Positions 41,484 to 53,026 are shown, counted from the stretch's first letter. The stretch is 64,000 nucleotides of DNA from Notospermus geniculatus (GCA_002633025.1 NMRB01001066.1:100475-164474); one strand, 5' to 3'. Numbers and translations are program-made. Notes: a model not told the origin generated them from the letters alone.

Positions 41484-41700
41484 GGAGTTATTGCACTTTT
41501 TGTGTTTTTGGTTTTAGCCACCTAGTGGCCAAATTAAGAATCGAATCGGACCGAAACTTGGTGCCGTAGGTTATATGATCTAGGGGTATATATGTACCAA
41601 GTTTCAGATCAAAAGCCTCAGCGGTTACCAAAACGGGCCCTGCTAACGGCCAACGGCGGACGACAACGGATGCTGCACCATCGTAAGAGCTCACTAAAAC
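41484..41700 (+). repeat. Family B 3' fragment
   Basis: aggagttattgcactttttg, accgaaacttggtg and aagtttcagatcaaaagc match 17226-17440, ending in cggacgacaacgga and gagctcac. Confidence 0.85.
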
Positions 41701-42072
41701 TATGTTATCTAGTATAAAGTTATGTTCCACGTCTATTGAGAAACGACTCTCAGCATCAACTACCATGCAATAAAAACTGAAAGAATGCCAAGCTTATGGT
41801 GATGTAAGTAATTGTTACTGCAGTAACGGAATTTATCAGAGAGTAATTCCGCTACCAGCATTAGAGTTAATTTCGTGTGCTCTTTTGTCTTTTAAAATGC
41901 ATACAAGATATTCCGAGGGTCGTTTTTCTACAAATATGCAATAAAAGTTTTCTTTCAGATAACCATCTCTTTGCAACTGATAAATCAGGGTGAAATTTGC
42001 CTGATTCTCTGCTGGAGAATAGCCCTCCTGGCTCTTACGTGTCGCATGGGTCAGCACTTGTGTCTTGGCAAG

Positions 42073-42182
42073 GGCAAGTAAAAAGACCCTATCCAAGTGA
42101 GGAACACGAGTAGCTTGAGATGGCCTCTTCCTTACTTACCCGAACCAATAATGCTTTGGCTTCGGCCATGATGGAAAAACTG
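42073..42182 (+). mobile_element. SINE T 3' fragment
   Basis: gggcaagtaaaaagacccta, gagatggcctcttcc and ttcggccatgatggaaaaa. Confidence 0.8.
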
Positions 42183-42222
42183 CGAAGACTCATTTATCAA
42201 TGGCTTGACTTTTCGTGAGCTA

Positions 42223-42481
42223 CACTCTTAGCCGAAAAGGTTCTTTGCGTGCCCTCTGATTTAAGAAGCCTCGGGTTGTTTAAGAACCCTTAGAGGTTCC
42301 AGATAGAACCCTTTTCTGGGAACGGGTTCTATCTGGAACCTTTATGGGTTCTTTGGCGACAGAAAGGTTACATGTATATATGGAACACTCTCGGGTTCTT
42401 TACAGAAGGTTCTATACAGGACCTTGGAGTTCCTCTGGTGAGGCACAAAGAACCCCTAAAGAACCTTTTTGGCTAAGAGTG
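42223..42481. mobile_element. MITE with CACTCTTAGCC ends and TA target
   Basis: CACTCTTAGCCGAAAAGGTT at 42223 and complement ending at 42481, flanked by TA. Inner words ggttctttagg/gaacccctaaag and agatagaacccttttctggg with its complement. Elements with such ends are common in aquatic animal genomes. Confidence 0.88.
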
Positions 42482-42878
42482 TATGTGGTAAGATGTGCCG
42501 TATCGACAATGACTAGACATTCTTCGGGAACTGGGACTGGATGACGAAAAACACGGGCCGTTAGTCGACAAATTTCCCTGAGGTTTTCGAGTAGAAGACA
42601 ATTTTTTTCCTTGATCACATTTGTGTACGTAAATACAATTTTTTGTCGGTTCCCCGCTAATGCCCAAGTATGATCCTCCTGGGTTGAACTTTTTTTAGAC
42701 CTTCTTAATTACTTTGAATGACTAGAAAAAGACGACTGGGAAAAACGTCGAAAAAAAAATGTACATTTTTGGTGTACTTTTTGGTATTCCCTTGGGAGCT
42801 ATAGTATAAGGCGAGGGTTTTTTCAGTGTTTGGTTCCCGGATCCGCCGACGTAGCAAAACGACGAGGGCCTGCCTCAA

Positions 42879-42945
42879 CACTGGAGATGTTATAAGCAAA
42901 TATCAGTGTTTTACACTGGAGATGTTATAAGCAAATATCAGTGTT
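42879..42945. repeat. Two-copy 36-bp tandem repeat
   Basis: acactggagatgttataagc and aaatatcagtgttt occur twice in a row. Confidence 0.9.
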
Positions 42946-42958
42946 TTTGGAAAATATA

Positions 42959-43082
42959 GGGACGTATTCAAAAAGGGTAATCATCGCGCGATTAAGAACT
43001 TCACTAAATGCACACACTTCCTCCATGCATTTGACGAAGTTACACGCGTCTAAGTCTTCAACACCCTTTTTGAATACGGCCC
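42959..43082. mobile_element. GTATTCA-family MITE, complete, ATA duplication
   Basis: GGGACGTATTCAAAAAGGGT at 42959 and complement ending GAATACGGCCC at 43082. ATA on both sides (42956-42958, 43083-43085). Core acgcgtctaagtcttc is shared with 7771-7901. Confidence 0.92.
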
Positions 43083-43085
43083 ATA

Positions 43086-44109
43086 CTCTTTATTTTGAAT
43101 AAAAACATTATTTTATTTTTTCCTCCTATCTCAAAAATCCGCTGGTAAAGGAATTGTAAAAAAATCTGTATTTTTACTTTTATTCCGCCCTCCTCTTGAA
43201 AATATTTTGGAAAAAAACGCGAACCATGCAGTAAAAAAATCTCGCCTAAATTAGCGAAGACACTACCGAATGGCTCAGTGTGTCCTTCGAAAACCTGCCT
43301 CACCAGTAGAGGGTAAAAAACAGGAAATATGGAGAGGGTACAAGGGAAAAAATGAAATTGACTACGTTCGTCGCCTGAATGGTGTGACATTGTTAATTCA
43401 AAACAAGTTTACTGAAATTTCAATTACTTTGTTTCATTTCACTTAGTAATGTGCTTATGAAATTTCACTCGAAACCGCTGAAATTGAATTTAAAAAAAAT
43501 AAAGTAATTCCCATCGTCTTGATTAATTTGCGTGATTATACAGTCTACGTTGTTATCAATCACTGAATTGAATGCTTTTTTCAGAGCATTGTGTTTTTAC
43601 GTTTTCATTGCAAGATATCAAGGAGTTTGCACGAATTCGTTAAGAATTCTACTTTGTTTTTGTCACGTTTTGCGAAAATGATCAATGAACTGAAGGTGCT
43701 GTACTGAAATAAAAACGCAGGACTGCCTACCATATTGTCAGTCGCTGTCGTTACAATTTACAACATTCAATGCAGCGCCACTATTCTTCAGATCAATAAG
43801 CCACTTTGAGAGACTGAGAGACGTTACTCTGATTGGCAATCAATGTTGTGGTCTCTGACGATCGGTGTGAGGGCATACCTTTCAAACCCCTCTGTAATGA
43901 ATTTTAGGGTTTTCCAAAGTGTTAGGAGAATGCAGGTAAAGGTCTCATAGCCTGGTGAAGGCCCTCAAAATGCTTGCCTGATACGTACTTCAAAGAATCA
44001 TGACCTAGTTTTCAGCAGGCACAGCTCTGACGTTACACTCGTCCCCAGTGGCCTCGAGCTTAATACTAGTTATACGCTCTCAACCACTGGCACAGATGAG
44101 GCCTAATCA
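43086..44109. other. Unannotated stretch
   Basis: AT-rich; no supported gene or repeat. Confidence 0.35.
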
Positions 44110-44275
44110 TGTTTCTGAACGCTAGATGGCGCAAACTATCATCAACCAATCAGCGACCAGTGTTTCACGCAACTTGGGGAAAGCATGAAACATTTTCTTA
44201 TTGGCTGATCGTTCATTGGCTGGTTGATCGAGCAGTTCGTCAACAACTGGTAGTGACATCTAGTGTTCAGAAACG
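44110..44275. mobile_element. Palindromic element, about 166 bp
   Basis: gtttctgaacgctagatggc and tgacatctagtgttcagaaac, inner catcaaccaatcagcgacca / gctgatcgttcattggctggttgat. Confidence 0.8.
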
Positions 44276-44751
44276 GACTTTGGCACCAAGTGTTTCAGTG
44301 GTTGAGGGTGACAGCTTCGAAGCGGAGGCCGATACCACTGAGTGTACTCTGATGTATTCAGATAGAGCATAGCACATTTTACTACACTAACGTCGGCAAA
44401 CGTTTGACACACTGTACCAGTTGTTGGCCAGGGATCATTTGCATCATCCCGCCCAGGTTAGGGACACTGGTTACCCACTCCTTTTGTACACAGAGAGTGG
44501 ACCGTGAGTGACACTACCAGCTACCCGAGTGTCTCTTTCGACACTGTTATCGTACACACTTGTCGAGAAAATTGCCTCCGACAATTCTCATCTCTCATCA
44601 CCTGCCCAACACTCATTACACGTTTCTGAGGGAGGCGATTAGGCTCCTCGAAAGGACAGGTCCAGACTATATTGCCAATAACGTTGTTTATAAAATGCTC
44701 CTGTTGGTGAAAAAATGACCACCGACCAGTTTGAAGTCGAATTATTGTTTG

Positions 44752-44994
44752 TGTTTGGTTTTCCACCACGGCTGACGCCATAGCATTATTGGCCCTGGTA
44801 AATACGGAAGAGGCCATCTCAAGCTACTCATGTTCCTCACTTGGATGGGGTCTTTTACTTGCCTTTGCAAAGACACAAGGTACAAGTCACCACGACTTTA
44901 CTGTCCCATGCGACGAACGTGAAGATGATTAATACCCTATGGCCCCGGCTGGATTCGAACCCGGTGTAACGTTTTTCAGTGAGGCCCGTGTGAC
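44752..44994 (-). mobile_element. SINE T copy
   Basis: cgccatagcattattggccc through tggattcgaacccgg; head truncated at the B box. Confidence 0.8.
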
Positions 44995-45073
44995 AGTGTG
45001 ACAGTACAATACATTGACGGAATAAGCGGCGACTTGACAATGAGCGACACACAAAGAAACAGTTCTAATCCGA

Positions 45074-45854
45074 AATGAAATGGTCCATGGACCATGTGGT
45101 CACTCGTTTGGACATACAGTGTAATGACAGAGAGAGGTACATGTCATTTATGAGCAATCTGGGTCAAGTCATTCCCAAGTTGGAGGACTTCAATGATTGT
45201 TGGGTTATGCCGCCTGGCGGCCACATTGGACGTCCAATCGGGCCAAAACATCACATGCACATAAAGGTCATCTAGAGGGAGCCACATAGCACATTTGAGC
45301 GCTCTGGGTCAAGTCGTTCCTGAGTTATAGCACATTTGATGATTTTCAGGTTACGCCACCTGGCGGCCATATTGGAAGTTTAATCAGGCCGAAATTTGAC
45401 GTGCTTGTAAAGGTCACCTAGAGGGAGGTAAATATCAAGTTCGAGAACTCTGGGTCAAGCCGTTCCTGAGTTATAGCACTTGGTCGATTTTCAGGTTACG
45501 CCACCTGGCGGCCATATTGGATGTCCGATCGGACCGAAACTCGGTAGTTTTAAAGGTACTCCTCTAATACATGTTTATGCAAGATATGAAGATGCTCGGT
45601 GAAATAATGAAGACCTGTGGCAGGTTCGTCACTTTTGTCGAACTTTGACCTCTGTGACCTTGAAAAGTAGGTCAAATCAAAAACCCGTTATATATGTTAT
45701 GTATCCTAATTAGATGCACCTATGATAAAAATTTGGAGACGATCCAGTCATTAGTTCAGGAGTTATTGCACTTTTTGTGTTTTTGGTTTTGGCCACCTGG
45801 AGGCCAAGCCAAGAATCGAATCGGACCGAAACTTGGTGTCATAGGTCATCTGAC
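45074..45854 (+). repeat. Family B copy, cut by gap
   Basis: gaaatgaaatggtccatgga through caccatctggaggccaagcc-type 3' subrepeat (45792); closely parallels 16535-17330. The end is missing in the gap. Confidence 0.88.
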
Positions 45855-45929
45855 NNNNNNNNNNNNNNNNNNNNNNNNNNNNNNNNNNNNNNNNNNNNNN
45901 NNNNNNNNNNNNNNNNNNNNNNNNNNNNN
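45855..45929. other. Assembly gap (75 N)
   Basis: Run of N inside the family B copy. Confidence 0.99.
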
Positions 45930-46876
45930 CGGCTCGACTCTTCCCTCCCCCCCCCCCCCGTTTTCTTCATTATAACTAGTAAGGCCAAGACAGCCCTGGT
46001 GTCAGGACCACGATGTCATAACCGTATCGGGAGGTAAGAAGTAGGAGAGCGATGCGATGAATACGAAAACAAAGTTGTTTTCTTGTGGAAGACCACAAAT
46101 CACGGATATAATGAGAAACGGAGAGCTTTCACGATCATTAACAGCAACCAGAATATTCCTTTGTTGCATCTGCACAATGTCACCTGGAATTATCTGGAAA
46201 TTGCACACCACCGAGTTGCATGAAGAAGAAAATAATCTTCGAGTAAAGATTAGAAACTGCTGGTTATTAATGCGTAGTGTCAACTTTGAAAGTCACCAAC
46301 AAAACTGAACGCTGACCAAGCAATTTTCCTTAATAGTCGTGCAAGAACGGTGAAAATTGGAAACTTTGGCCCTGGGGAATAGAGCCTGGCGAACAAATCA
46401 CTGGCAAACATGAGTTTTGAAATTCTGTACCGAATAAACTTTCTCAAATTCGAAAATGTAGGTGGATAAGCTAACGATGTGTATATCTCTGTTTACTCCT
46501 CGGGTGATGCCACGGTAATAATATTTATTAGATATCGGCTTAAGGCCATTATAAAGACGTTCGCTATCTGTCACATTCGATTACTTGGCTGGGTAGGTCT
46601 GTCTCGGGTCATAGCGATAGCAATCACATCATCAGGAACCATAAGTAATGTGGCATCAATATCATAAACCAATGCGTGGTTCGAGTTGACAACAGTCTTC
46701 TCCGACGGACAAAGAAAGTGACTCAAGATCAGTGGGATCTGACCAAGTGGATGACCGCGGCAGTTGTGGAAACGGTCTCTTCCACGACGCTTTTTAAAAA
46801 AAAGTAGGCCGAATCGGAGTGAAATGTGCCGCAGAGCAGTAGAGAGCAATATTGAAGAAAAAAATATTCTACGTAT
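45930..46876. other. Unannotated stretch
   Basis: Overlapping frames at 46002-46308 on both strands have no recognised motif; no gene called. Confidence 0.3.
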
Positions 46877-47060
46877 TATCATAAAGGAATCAAACACAAA
46901 GGTTCAACTTACAAATTTAGCATTTTATATATGTGGACAGTATCCCTTTTAAAACCCCAACAGATTTGCATTCTGACTCTTCTATATGATAGGCAAGACC
47001 CTTCTGCATGTTAAGTGCAAACTTTGTTAAATTCAGACTAGTTGATCTTATGATACAAAA
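46877..47060 (+). repeat. Second copy of the 31.1 kb dispersed repeat
   Basis: Same word order as 31106-31275 with about 80 percent identity and small indels. Confidence 0.75.
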
Positions 47061-47811
47061 GGACTGAATTAATGAGAACCCCACGAATGATGAGAGCACA
47101 GGGTCATCTGTGTACATTTTAAGAGCTAAGGTACATTTGCACATGGAACACTAATTGTACTGAAAATAGTCCTGTTATCATCAGAAATGGCATTCAAGGC
47201 ATCAAATTCATGTACCCCACTAACATAAAAAAGTTGAAGCTCCTGCTATTACGTAAAGCCAAAATTCAGGCAGTGAGAGACATCTGGCGGCAACACATGA
47301 AGTGTATCCCTCAGTTACTTCATCGTTCAGTTAAACCTTTATGTTTGATTCCTTTACGGTATTATGCGTCACTGCCAATTCCTCAGCAATTTTTCAGTCT
47401 CACAGCATGAATCTTTATGGGCACAAATTGCAACCAGAGAGCTTTGTTACACTTTCGCGATGGATTTTTCATGTGTTTTATATCAGGTCTTTCATGCAAC
47501 AAAAGCATGAAAGGATTGTCTGCCGAGTTTTTTCCTTAATCATAGGAACGCGGCATGAGTAATAGCGCAATCAAGGTCTCATTGTACAGTTTTCAGCGCA
47601 TCATCAGGTAATCGGCATTCCTCATCAGCAACCTCGTCCCCAGGGGTATAGTTCGCTTTCTGACAATATGGCGGTCGCGTCACTAACCCCTGATCCAATC
47701 AGTACCTTATTAGGCAAGACGAGTGTCTTTCAAATGCATTTACCCGGCGGCCAATTAATGAAGTATAGAAAAGCGCCACCCAGGGCACGATAATTTACCC
47801 ACTGCGATGTA
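47061..47811. other. Mostly unannotated; MITE fragment
   Basis: 47629-47697 is one end of the CAACCTCGTCCCCAGG MITE (complete copy 28182-28562), including gacaatatggcggtcgcgtc. No gene. Confidence 0.4.
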
Positions 47812-48059
47812 CAGTAGTGTGCAAAACTATTAGAACACTTGCTATGAACTGGAAAACGAAGTATTATTTCAATGAAATGACCCCAATGTAGCCATGAAAC
47901 CACCGTTTCTTTCATTAATGGAACCTACAGCCATACTGATCGTGCATTATGAATGTTCCAGAGACACCTGCATGATACCTTTGTCAATTTCTTGGGAACA
48001 TACTGCATTTTGGAAATGTTGAATAACTCTAAGGAAACTCTCCAGAATGAGCTTTAACG

Positions 48060-48155
48060 TGGAATAACATTGGGGTTGAAACTCTTAGGAAATACATAGA
48101 CACAATGCCAGAAAGATGCGCTGCTGTGACTGCTGCCAAGGGGGAGGCATACTAA
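48060..48155 (+). pseudogene. Tc1 transposase C-terminus
   Basis: WNNIGVETLRKYIDTMPERC then AAVTAAKGEAY and stop. It matches the conserved end of Tc1 transposases (W-x-x-I, L-x-x-(L/Y), S/T-M-P-x-R, A-V-x-x-A-K-G-G-x-T-K-Y). The usual end GGHTKY is only seen in another phase (RGRHTKY), so a one-base change separates them. Confidence 0.85.
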
Positions 48156-48287
48156 ATATTAGAGTAAAATGTAAAAAAAAGACTGGACTGATAAGTTCGT
48201 GGGTACAAGAATCTCAGCACCTTTGCCTTTACCTTTTGCAATGGCAGGGAAGTGAAATCCAGGGTCTGGGATCAAATAAAACATCAG

Positions 48288-48393
48288 GGGCCATATGCAT
48301 AAAACATCTTAAGTGTAAAATTTCCCTTATCTTTTGTTTGGAACAATAGTTTAAGGGAAATTTTACGCTTAAGATGTTTTATGCATACGGCCC
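48288..48393. mobile_element. GTATTCA-family MITE, CAG duplication
   Basis: GGGCCATATGCATAAAACAT at 48288 and complement ending GCATACGGCCC at 48393. CAG flanks (48285-48287, 48394-48396). Centre ttaagtgtaaaatttccctta with its complement. Confidence 0.9.
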
Positions 48394-48646
48394 CAGTTTC
48401 TTAAGATATATTGAGTTGAGAACCGAGCGCCAAATTCGGCATTATTGGTTCTATAGACAATATTGGGCGATTTTAATGTAATGCAGGAGGAAACCGGAGT
48501 GCCCGGAGAAAACCTGCGCTGTCAGAGAGAGTCGCCCTCTCTATCACATGAGACACGGACCCGACCGGGAATCGAACCCGCGACCTCAGAGGTGACAGGC
48601 GCCGATGTTTCCATTGCGCCACTCTGACAGCCCAGTTTCTTAAGAT
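48394..48646 (-). mobile_element. tRNA-derived SINE with 14-bp target duplication
   Basis: CAGTTTCTTAAGAT at both ends (48394-48407 and 48633-48646). Minus-strand head: tggcgcaatggaaacatcgg (A box) and cgggttcgattccc (B box), then gttttctccgggcactccgg and tttcctcc, a motif shared by repeats of many marine invertebrates. The tail ends tcaactcaatat. Not a functional tRNA. Confidence 0.9.
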
Positions 48647-48682
48647 TTGCCAAGTGTTCTAATATTTTTGCACACTACTGTA

Positions 48683-49032
48683 TGGACGACGAACACCACT
48701 GGTAACATTTGATCAAGACGAACCATGGGAATGGAATCCAACGAATCATGATATACGTGTCTGTCGTGTCTGTGTGTTTCTTTGATATCAGGTAAACAAG
48801 GATTTTTCACTTAAGTTAATTTGATTAAATTCCTATTTTTATTTCTTAATCTCTATTTGTTCCTCCGGGTGGGAACGCTGATAGACTGTTGCGATGGTAT
48901 CAATTTGTTTCGATTTATTACAAGAAAGGTTCATTTGATAAGACTATAGTAGTAGCGTCGATCGAATAGGCTGAAATATCAAGAAATGTAACTGCAGGTT
49001 GGCCTACAGGCAATGGTATTGTACATATTTGT
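48683..49032. other. Unannotated stretch
   Basis: Nothing recognised. Confidence 0.3.
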
Positions 49033-49440
49033 ATGTTTCCATCAGGGCCGAAGCCATAGCATTATTGGTCCTGGTAAGTATGGAAGAGGCCATCTCAAGC
49101 TACTCATGTTCCTCTCTTGGATGGCGTCTTTTACTTGTCCTTGCAAAGGAACAAGAAAGAAGGCACCACGGCGTATTGTCCCATACGACGGACGTGAAAA
49201 ACCAGGGATTATATCCCATGCGGCCCAGGCTGGATTCGAACCTGCGACCTGCGCCTTGCTCAGCGGACCTAGCTGATAACCACTCGGCTATCAGGGGTGG
49301 TCGCATAGAAACTCCGCTAGCGATAGCGGAGCCCATCTGCCGATAGTGCTGTACATTTTTCCATGCATTTTAACACCGATAGGCTGTCGAAGCACTAGCG
49401 GAGATTCTATGCGGCTACCCCAGGACTCTTCGACTCATCT
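49033..49440 (-). mobile_element. SINE T copy split by a MITE
   Basis: tttccatcagggccgaagcc through gaacctgcgacctgcgcctt, head aaccactcggctatcag, then the MITE at 49295-49420, then gactcttcga. Confidence 0.85.
49295..49420. mobile_element. MITE with GGGTGGTCGCATAGAA ends, CAG duplication
   Basis: GGGTGGTCGCATAGAAACTC at 49295 and complement ending ATGCGGCTACCC at 49420; inner ccgctag/ctagcgg and ccgatag/ccgatagg-type words. CAG at 49292-49294 and 49421-49423. Confidence 0.9.
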
Positions 49441-49774
49441 TACAGGCAAAGTATTTGCAACTTACAGATCTGACTTCACCATTGGACACTAACCCTGACC
49501 CGAACCCATTAACCTGCAACCTTTTTACACCAATCATTTGCTGGCGGCAGAACGTTTTCTTAATGCACTCCTTCTCTAAAACCAACTTCCCGTCACATTC
49601 ACTCACCACAGAGCATCGCTTCAGGTGGAAATTACTTGGGCTGGCAGCACCTTAAGGACAAGGTCACGGAGGTGAAGGCACTTTTAAATTTTCATGTTAT
49701 TGTGTTTGTGATGCTGGACACTGTATTTGGATTCTCTTGCGCTATCAGCGACAAGTGTTTGTAACGAGGTATGC

Positions 49775-50570
49775 ATTGAACCCTTGCAGCTACTACATGT
49801 ATATGGCACGGCTTAACTCGCCGGCCGTGGAGGATATCCTTTATGGACTACTGGTTTGCGCGTTGACAACAGCGCTAGAAGTTAAGCAACGTTGAACGCG
49901 ATCACTGCGTTGATGGGTGACCGGCGCGCGTGCAATCGGGGCGTGCAATACATCTGGCAGACCTTCCCTGTCGAACCTGGAAAGTGCAGTTCCGCACTAA
50001 GACGCAGAGTGGCGCTCAGTGACTTGAGGACGAGTCATCGCTGTCCGAAGGGGGAGATGGTCCATTAAACCCCTTGGCCGAAACTACTATATGGCACGGC
50101 TTAACCCGCCGTCCACGGAGGATTTCCTTAAAGCCCGTGTCACACTGTGCGACTGAGGTGGGCGAAGCCCCGCGAACTGGAATGTACATACCTCTCTCTG
50201 TCATTACACTATTATGTCCAAAGGGGTGAGCACATGGTCCATGGACCATTTCATTCTAGTTTGCGGGGATTCGCCCGCCTTTATGGCCTAGTGGTTGGCG
50301 CGTTGGCCACAGCGCTAGAAGTTAAGCAACGTTGAACACGATCACTGCTCTGAGACGCAGAGTGGCGCTAAGTGACTCGAGGACGAGTCACCTCTGTCCG
50401 AAGGGGGAGATGGTGCATTGAACCCCTATAAAGTTGGTCGAAACTACTGTATGGCCACGGAGGATTTCCTTTATGGCCCAGTGGTTGGCGCGTTGGCCAC
50501 AGTGCTAGAAGTTAAGCAACGTTGAACGCGATCACTACGTTGATGGGTGACCGGCGCGTGCAGTACAATG
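49775..50570 (+). repeat. 5S-like/tRNA-like SINE, three tandem units
   Basis: 5S-type promoter string gaagttaagcaacgttgaac followed by gatgggtgaccgg at 49877-49924 and 50506-50553; the middle unit (from 50318) lacks the gatgggtgacc part. Each unit also has tggcctagtggttggcg-like A-box sequence 20-30 bp before. Shared body gacgcagagtggcgct. A family F MITE (50131-50281) splits the array. Confidence 0.88.
50131..50281. mobile_element. Family F foldback MITE inside the 5S-like SINE
   Basis: aaagcccgtgtcacactgtg at the left, agtttgcggggattcgccc at the right; complete layout known from 62694-63009. The SINE reads across the site (gatttcctt to tttatggcc) with a TTA-type duplication. Confidence 0.8.
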
Positions 50571-50901
50571 TACATTGATGGATTGCTCCATGCACTGGCT
50601 CACCCTATATGGAATGCCTATTTTAAAGACGAAAAGTGCACATTCCGCCGTCAGCAAAAGGACAATTGCTTCAACGCCTCTCTTCAGATATTTATAACGT
50701 ATGATTTTATGGCACCTAATGGCCATTAATACCCTTTTATAGCCATTTACCCGCAAGAAGTAGAGCAGTATTGGAATTTCAGCAGGTTTTGGTAAACCCT
50801 GATGGGAAAGAACGTCCGCAATCCTCCTCTCCATTTGTTCTTAAGCAGACATCGTCGGTGTGGCTATTTACTATTTACTGCTGCTGTTTGTCACGTTCCT
50901 C
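50571..50901. other. Unannotated stretch
   Basis: No feature recognised between the SINE array and the next MITE. Confidence 0.3.
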
Positions 50902-50904
50902 TAA

Positions 50905-51055
50905 GGCTGCTTTTCCACGAGACGTTTGCGGGCGCGGAATAGGAGGTGGGCGCGGGTGCGGGTGAAATAGCTAAAGGGAAATACGTTGGATCGATCTTTT
51001 CTACCCGCGTCCGCCTCCTATTCCGCGCCCGCAAACGTCTCGTGGAAAAGCAGCC
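50905..51055. mobile_element. MITE with GGCTGCTTTTCCACGAG ends, TAA duplication
   Basis: GGCTGCTTTTCCACGAGACG at 50905 and complement ending at 51055; arms continue through cgggcgcggaataggaggtg. TAA at 50902-50904 and 51056-51058, the TWA rule of PIF/Harbinger elements. Confidence 0.92.
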
Positions 51056-51058
51056 TAA

Positions 51059-52192
51059 CACGGTTGGGAAATCACTTCCCGCTAAGTCGTTGATCGTTTA
51101 GGCCTCAGGCTACATCTGATTGAATTCACCTAATCATTGCACTATAGGTAACCTACACGTAGTTACACTATAGAAGTTCTTCACCCACGTCACAACTCAA
51201 CACAATTCAATTTAGCTAAATCGCAAAGCTTTGCTTTTCATGTGCATGTATTAAACTGTACTTACGCCTTCACGACCATCCATGATTATTGCCTGAAAAG
51301 GTGTACGGTTACAGTACAAACGTCGCTTAAGGCTGCCGTTCCATAGAGTTAACGTTTTCACTTTTCACTTTTCCCGTTTCTTTTTTCACGATCTTTCATT
51401 TAGGGTTGGTTCCTCAGAATTCACGCCCAAAAGAATGAGCATGTTCATTCCTCGAGTTACGGGTGATTTTCATTTATTCACGCATGAAATGAATCGTACT
51501 TGTCCGAAAGGTAGAAAAATGACGCCTATGGAACCCGCATCATAAGAAATACATTGTCCAATCTTGGGTTCACCCGTGAAACATGACAATTCACGCGTGA
51601 ACTGTGCAAAAACCGTGACAACGCAGGGGTTCTGCTGGAATAATTTATTTTGTAGCCAAATCTGTAATTTTTTTAATTATTTTGAAGCTTTTTTCAACAA
51701 TTCATTGTAATTCCTTTGGGAAATTTGTAGCCAATTAGTTATTTCCTTAGCCACTGAATAAAAATATTAGCAAATGGCTACAATGGCTACTGCCAGCAGA
51801 AACCCTGNCAGTAAAGTATCCAGTGTTGACAGGATTTCTTTCAAAAGACCCCGTGGACTAAAGTAATTTATCTGTGGTATTCAACACTTCCACAAAAGGA
51901 CTCGTCACTGGTACTGCTAGTATCTTGTCGTTGATTTTCTGGCATCATGTGGTGCCTTTCATTTGTTTGCGCAAAAGTGTTGCTTGTAGATAAAAATAGA
52001 CGGGTGCAGCATCCTGCCCCTAAAAAAAGTGTTCTCTGCCTTTTTCATAACTGCTGCAATACATTTTCTATTACAAAAGGGCGCTAACCCTGCCCTTCTC
52101 TCATTTCACCTGCCCTTTTCTTTGCTAATTCCCAAAGCCCCTGCCCTTTCAAATTTCTGGAAGACGCTATAAACAGCAAGAGGGAAACATAG
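51059..52192. other. Mostly unannotated stretch
   Basis: 51325-51350 has cttaaggctgccgttccat, an isolated GGCTGC-type MITE end without a partner. aaaagaatgagcatgttcat at 51430 repeats 25971. No gene. Confidence 0.35.
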
Positions 52193-52565
52193 TAAAAGTA
52201 AAGTCGTCTCCGAATTTCGCAAATTTTCGACCCCAACCGGGTTCTTCCTAAAGCGGGTGATCCACTGTCGCGATTTTGGCTTGAGATGGGGTTGCGTTCC
52301 CTTGCGGTTACCTTATAAGGACTTCCGATTGCCATATAAGGTAACCGCAAGGGAACGCAACCCCGTCTCAAGCCGAAATCGCAACAGTGGATCACCCGCT
52401 TCAGACACTTTCTAGTAGAGATCCCAGAAGTGAAATGAAAATTGAAAGTGACTTCAGGGATCTCTACAAGAAAGTGGAAGACCTCGGTTGGGGTCGAAAA
52501 ATTGCGAAATTCGGAGACGACATTACTTTTACTATCATTTTGTGTGTCGTTTTTTCTGCTCTATG
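52193..52565. mobile_element. Family H copy with nested palindrome
   Basis: Left arm aaagtcgtctccgaatttcg, right arm gaaattcggagacgacatta; ttggggtcgaaaaattgcg at 52489. The body (cactttctagtagagatccc) parallels 20505-20520. It is interrupted at the tcaggc position by the 52251-52401 palindrome. Confidence 0.85.
52251..52401. mobile_element. MITE with AAGCGGGTGATCCACTG ends
   Basis: AAGCGGGTGATCCACTGTCG at 52251 and complement ending at 52401. The arms are almost perfect for 65 bp (ggggttgcgttcccttgcgg, taccttata). Young or recently converted element inside family H. Confidence 0.9.
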
Positions 52566-52834
52566 TTGGATATCAAGAGGAAAACATGGGGTTATTCACC
52601 GCCAAACAGATTGAATCTGTCAACAATAATTAACAATTCTGGTCATTTCAATAATTCAGTAGGTTTTCAGAAGCCACTTTCAATTTTCATTTCTGAAATG
52701 AAAGTAGCGTCGGGAACGTTCTTCTCACAAGAATATGGAATAAGGATAGTTGGATGCCAAACTGATGACGAGAATCAACAGTTTAAGGGGTAGTGGCCTG
52801 AGGGGAGGGGCCTTGACTTTAGTGATTATCACGC

Positions 52835-53026
52835 AAGCGGCAGGTCACGGGCCATATGGGATTGATCATCCTGGCTCCTCATTCCGTCGCATGGGACAGT
52901 TAGCCGTGGTGCCTTGTACCTTGTGCCTTTGCAAGGGAAAGTAAAAGACCCCATCTAATAAAGAACACGAGTGGCCTGAGATGGCCTCTTCCGTACTTAC
53001 CAGGGCCCTGACGGCAAAATCTTAAA
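52835..53026 (+). mobile_element. SINE T copy (head degraded)
   Basis: gcggcaggtcacgggccata through agatggcctcttccgtactt and cctgacggcaaaatc. Confidence 0.8.

Larger units (their letters stand above)
47812..48680 (+). mobile_element. Tc1-like transposon remnant with nested MITE and SINE
   Basis: TIRs CAGTAGTGTGCAAAACTATT at 47812 and its complement (with small changes) ending at 48680, flanked by TA (47810-47811, 48681-48682). It keeps the last part of a Tc1 transposase. A MITE (48288-48393) and a SINE (48394-48646) inserted downstream of the transposase end. Removing both leaves about 525 bp, so most of the transposase was lost earlier. Confidence 0.9.

Noticed and set aside
45694-46037. 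Frames across the third gap
   Set aside because: Family B repeat sequence joined through N to a poly-C region.
48560-48632. Functional tRNA gene on the minus strand
   Set aside because: Head of a SINE bounded by a 14-bp duplication; the stem does not close.
49877-49924. 5S rRNA gene
   Set aside because: Only the internal promoter portion is kept; the 5' and 3' stem sequences of 5S rRNA are absent.
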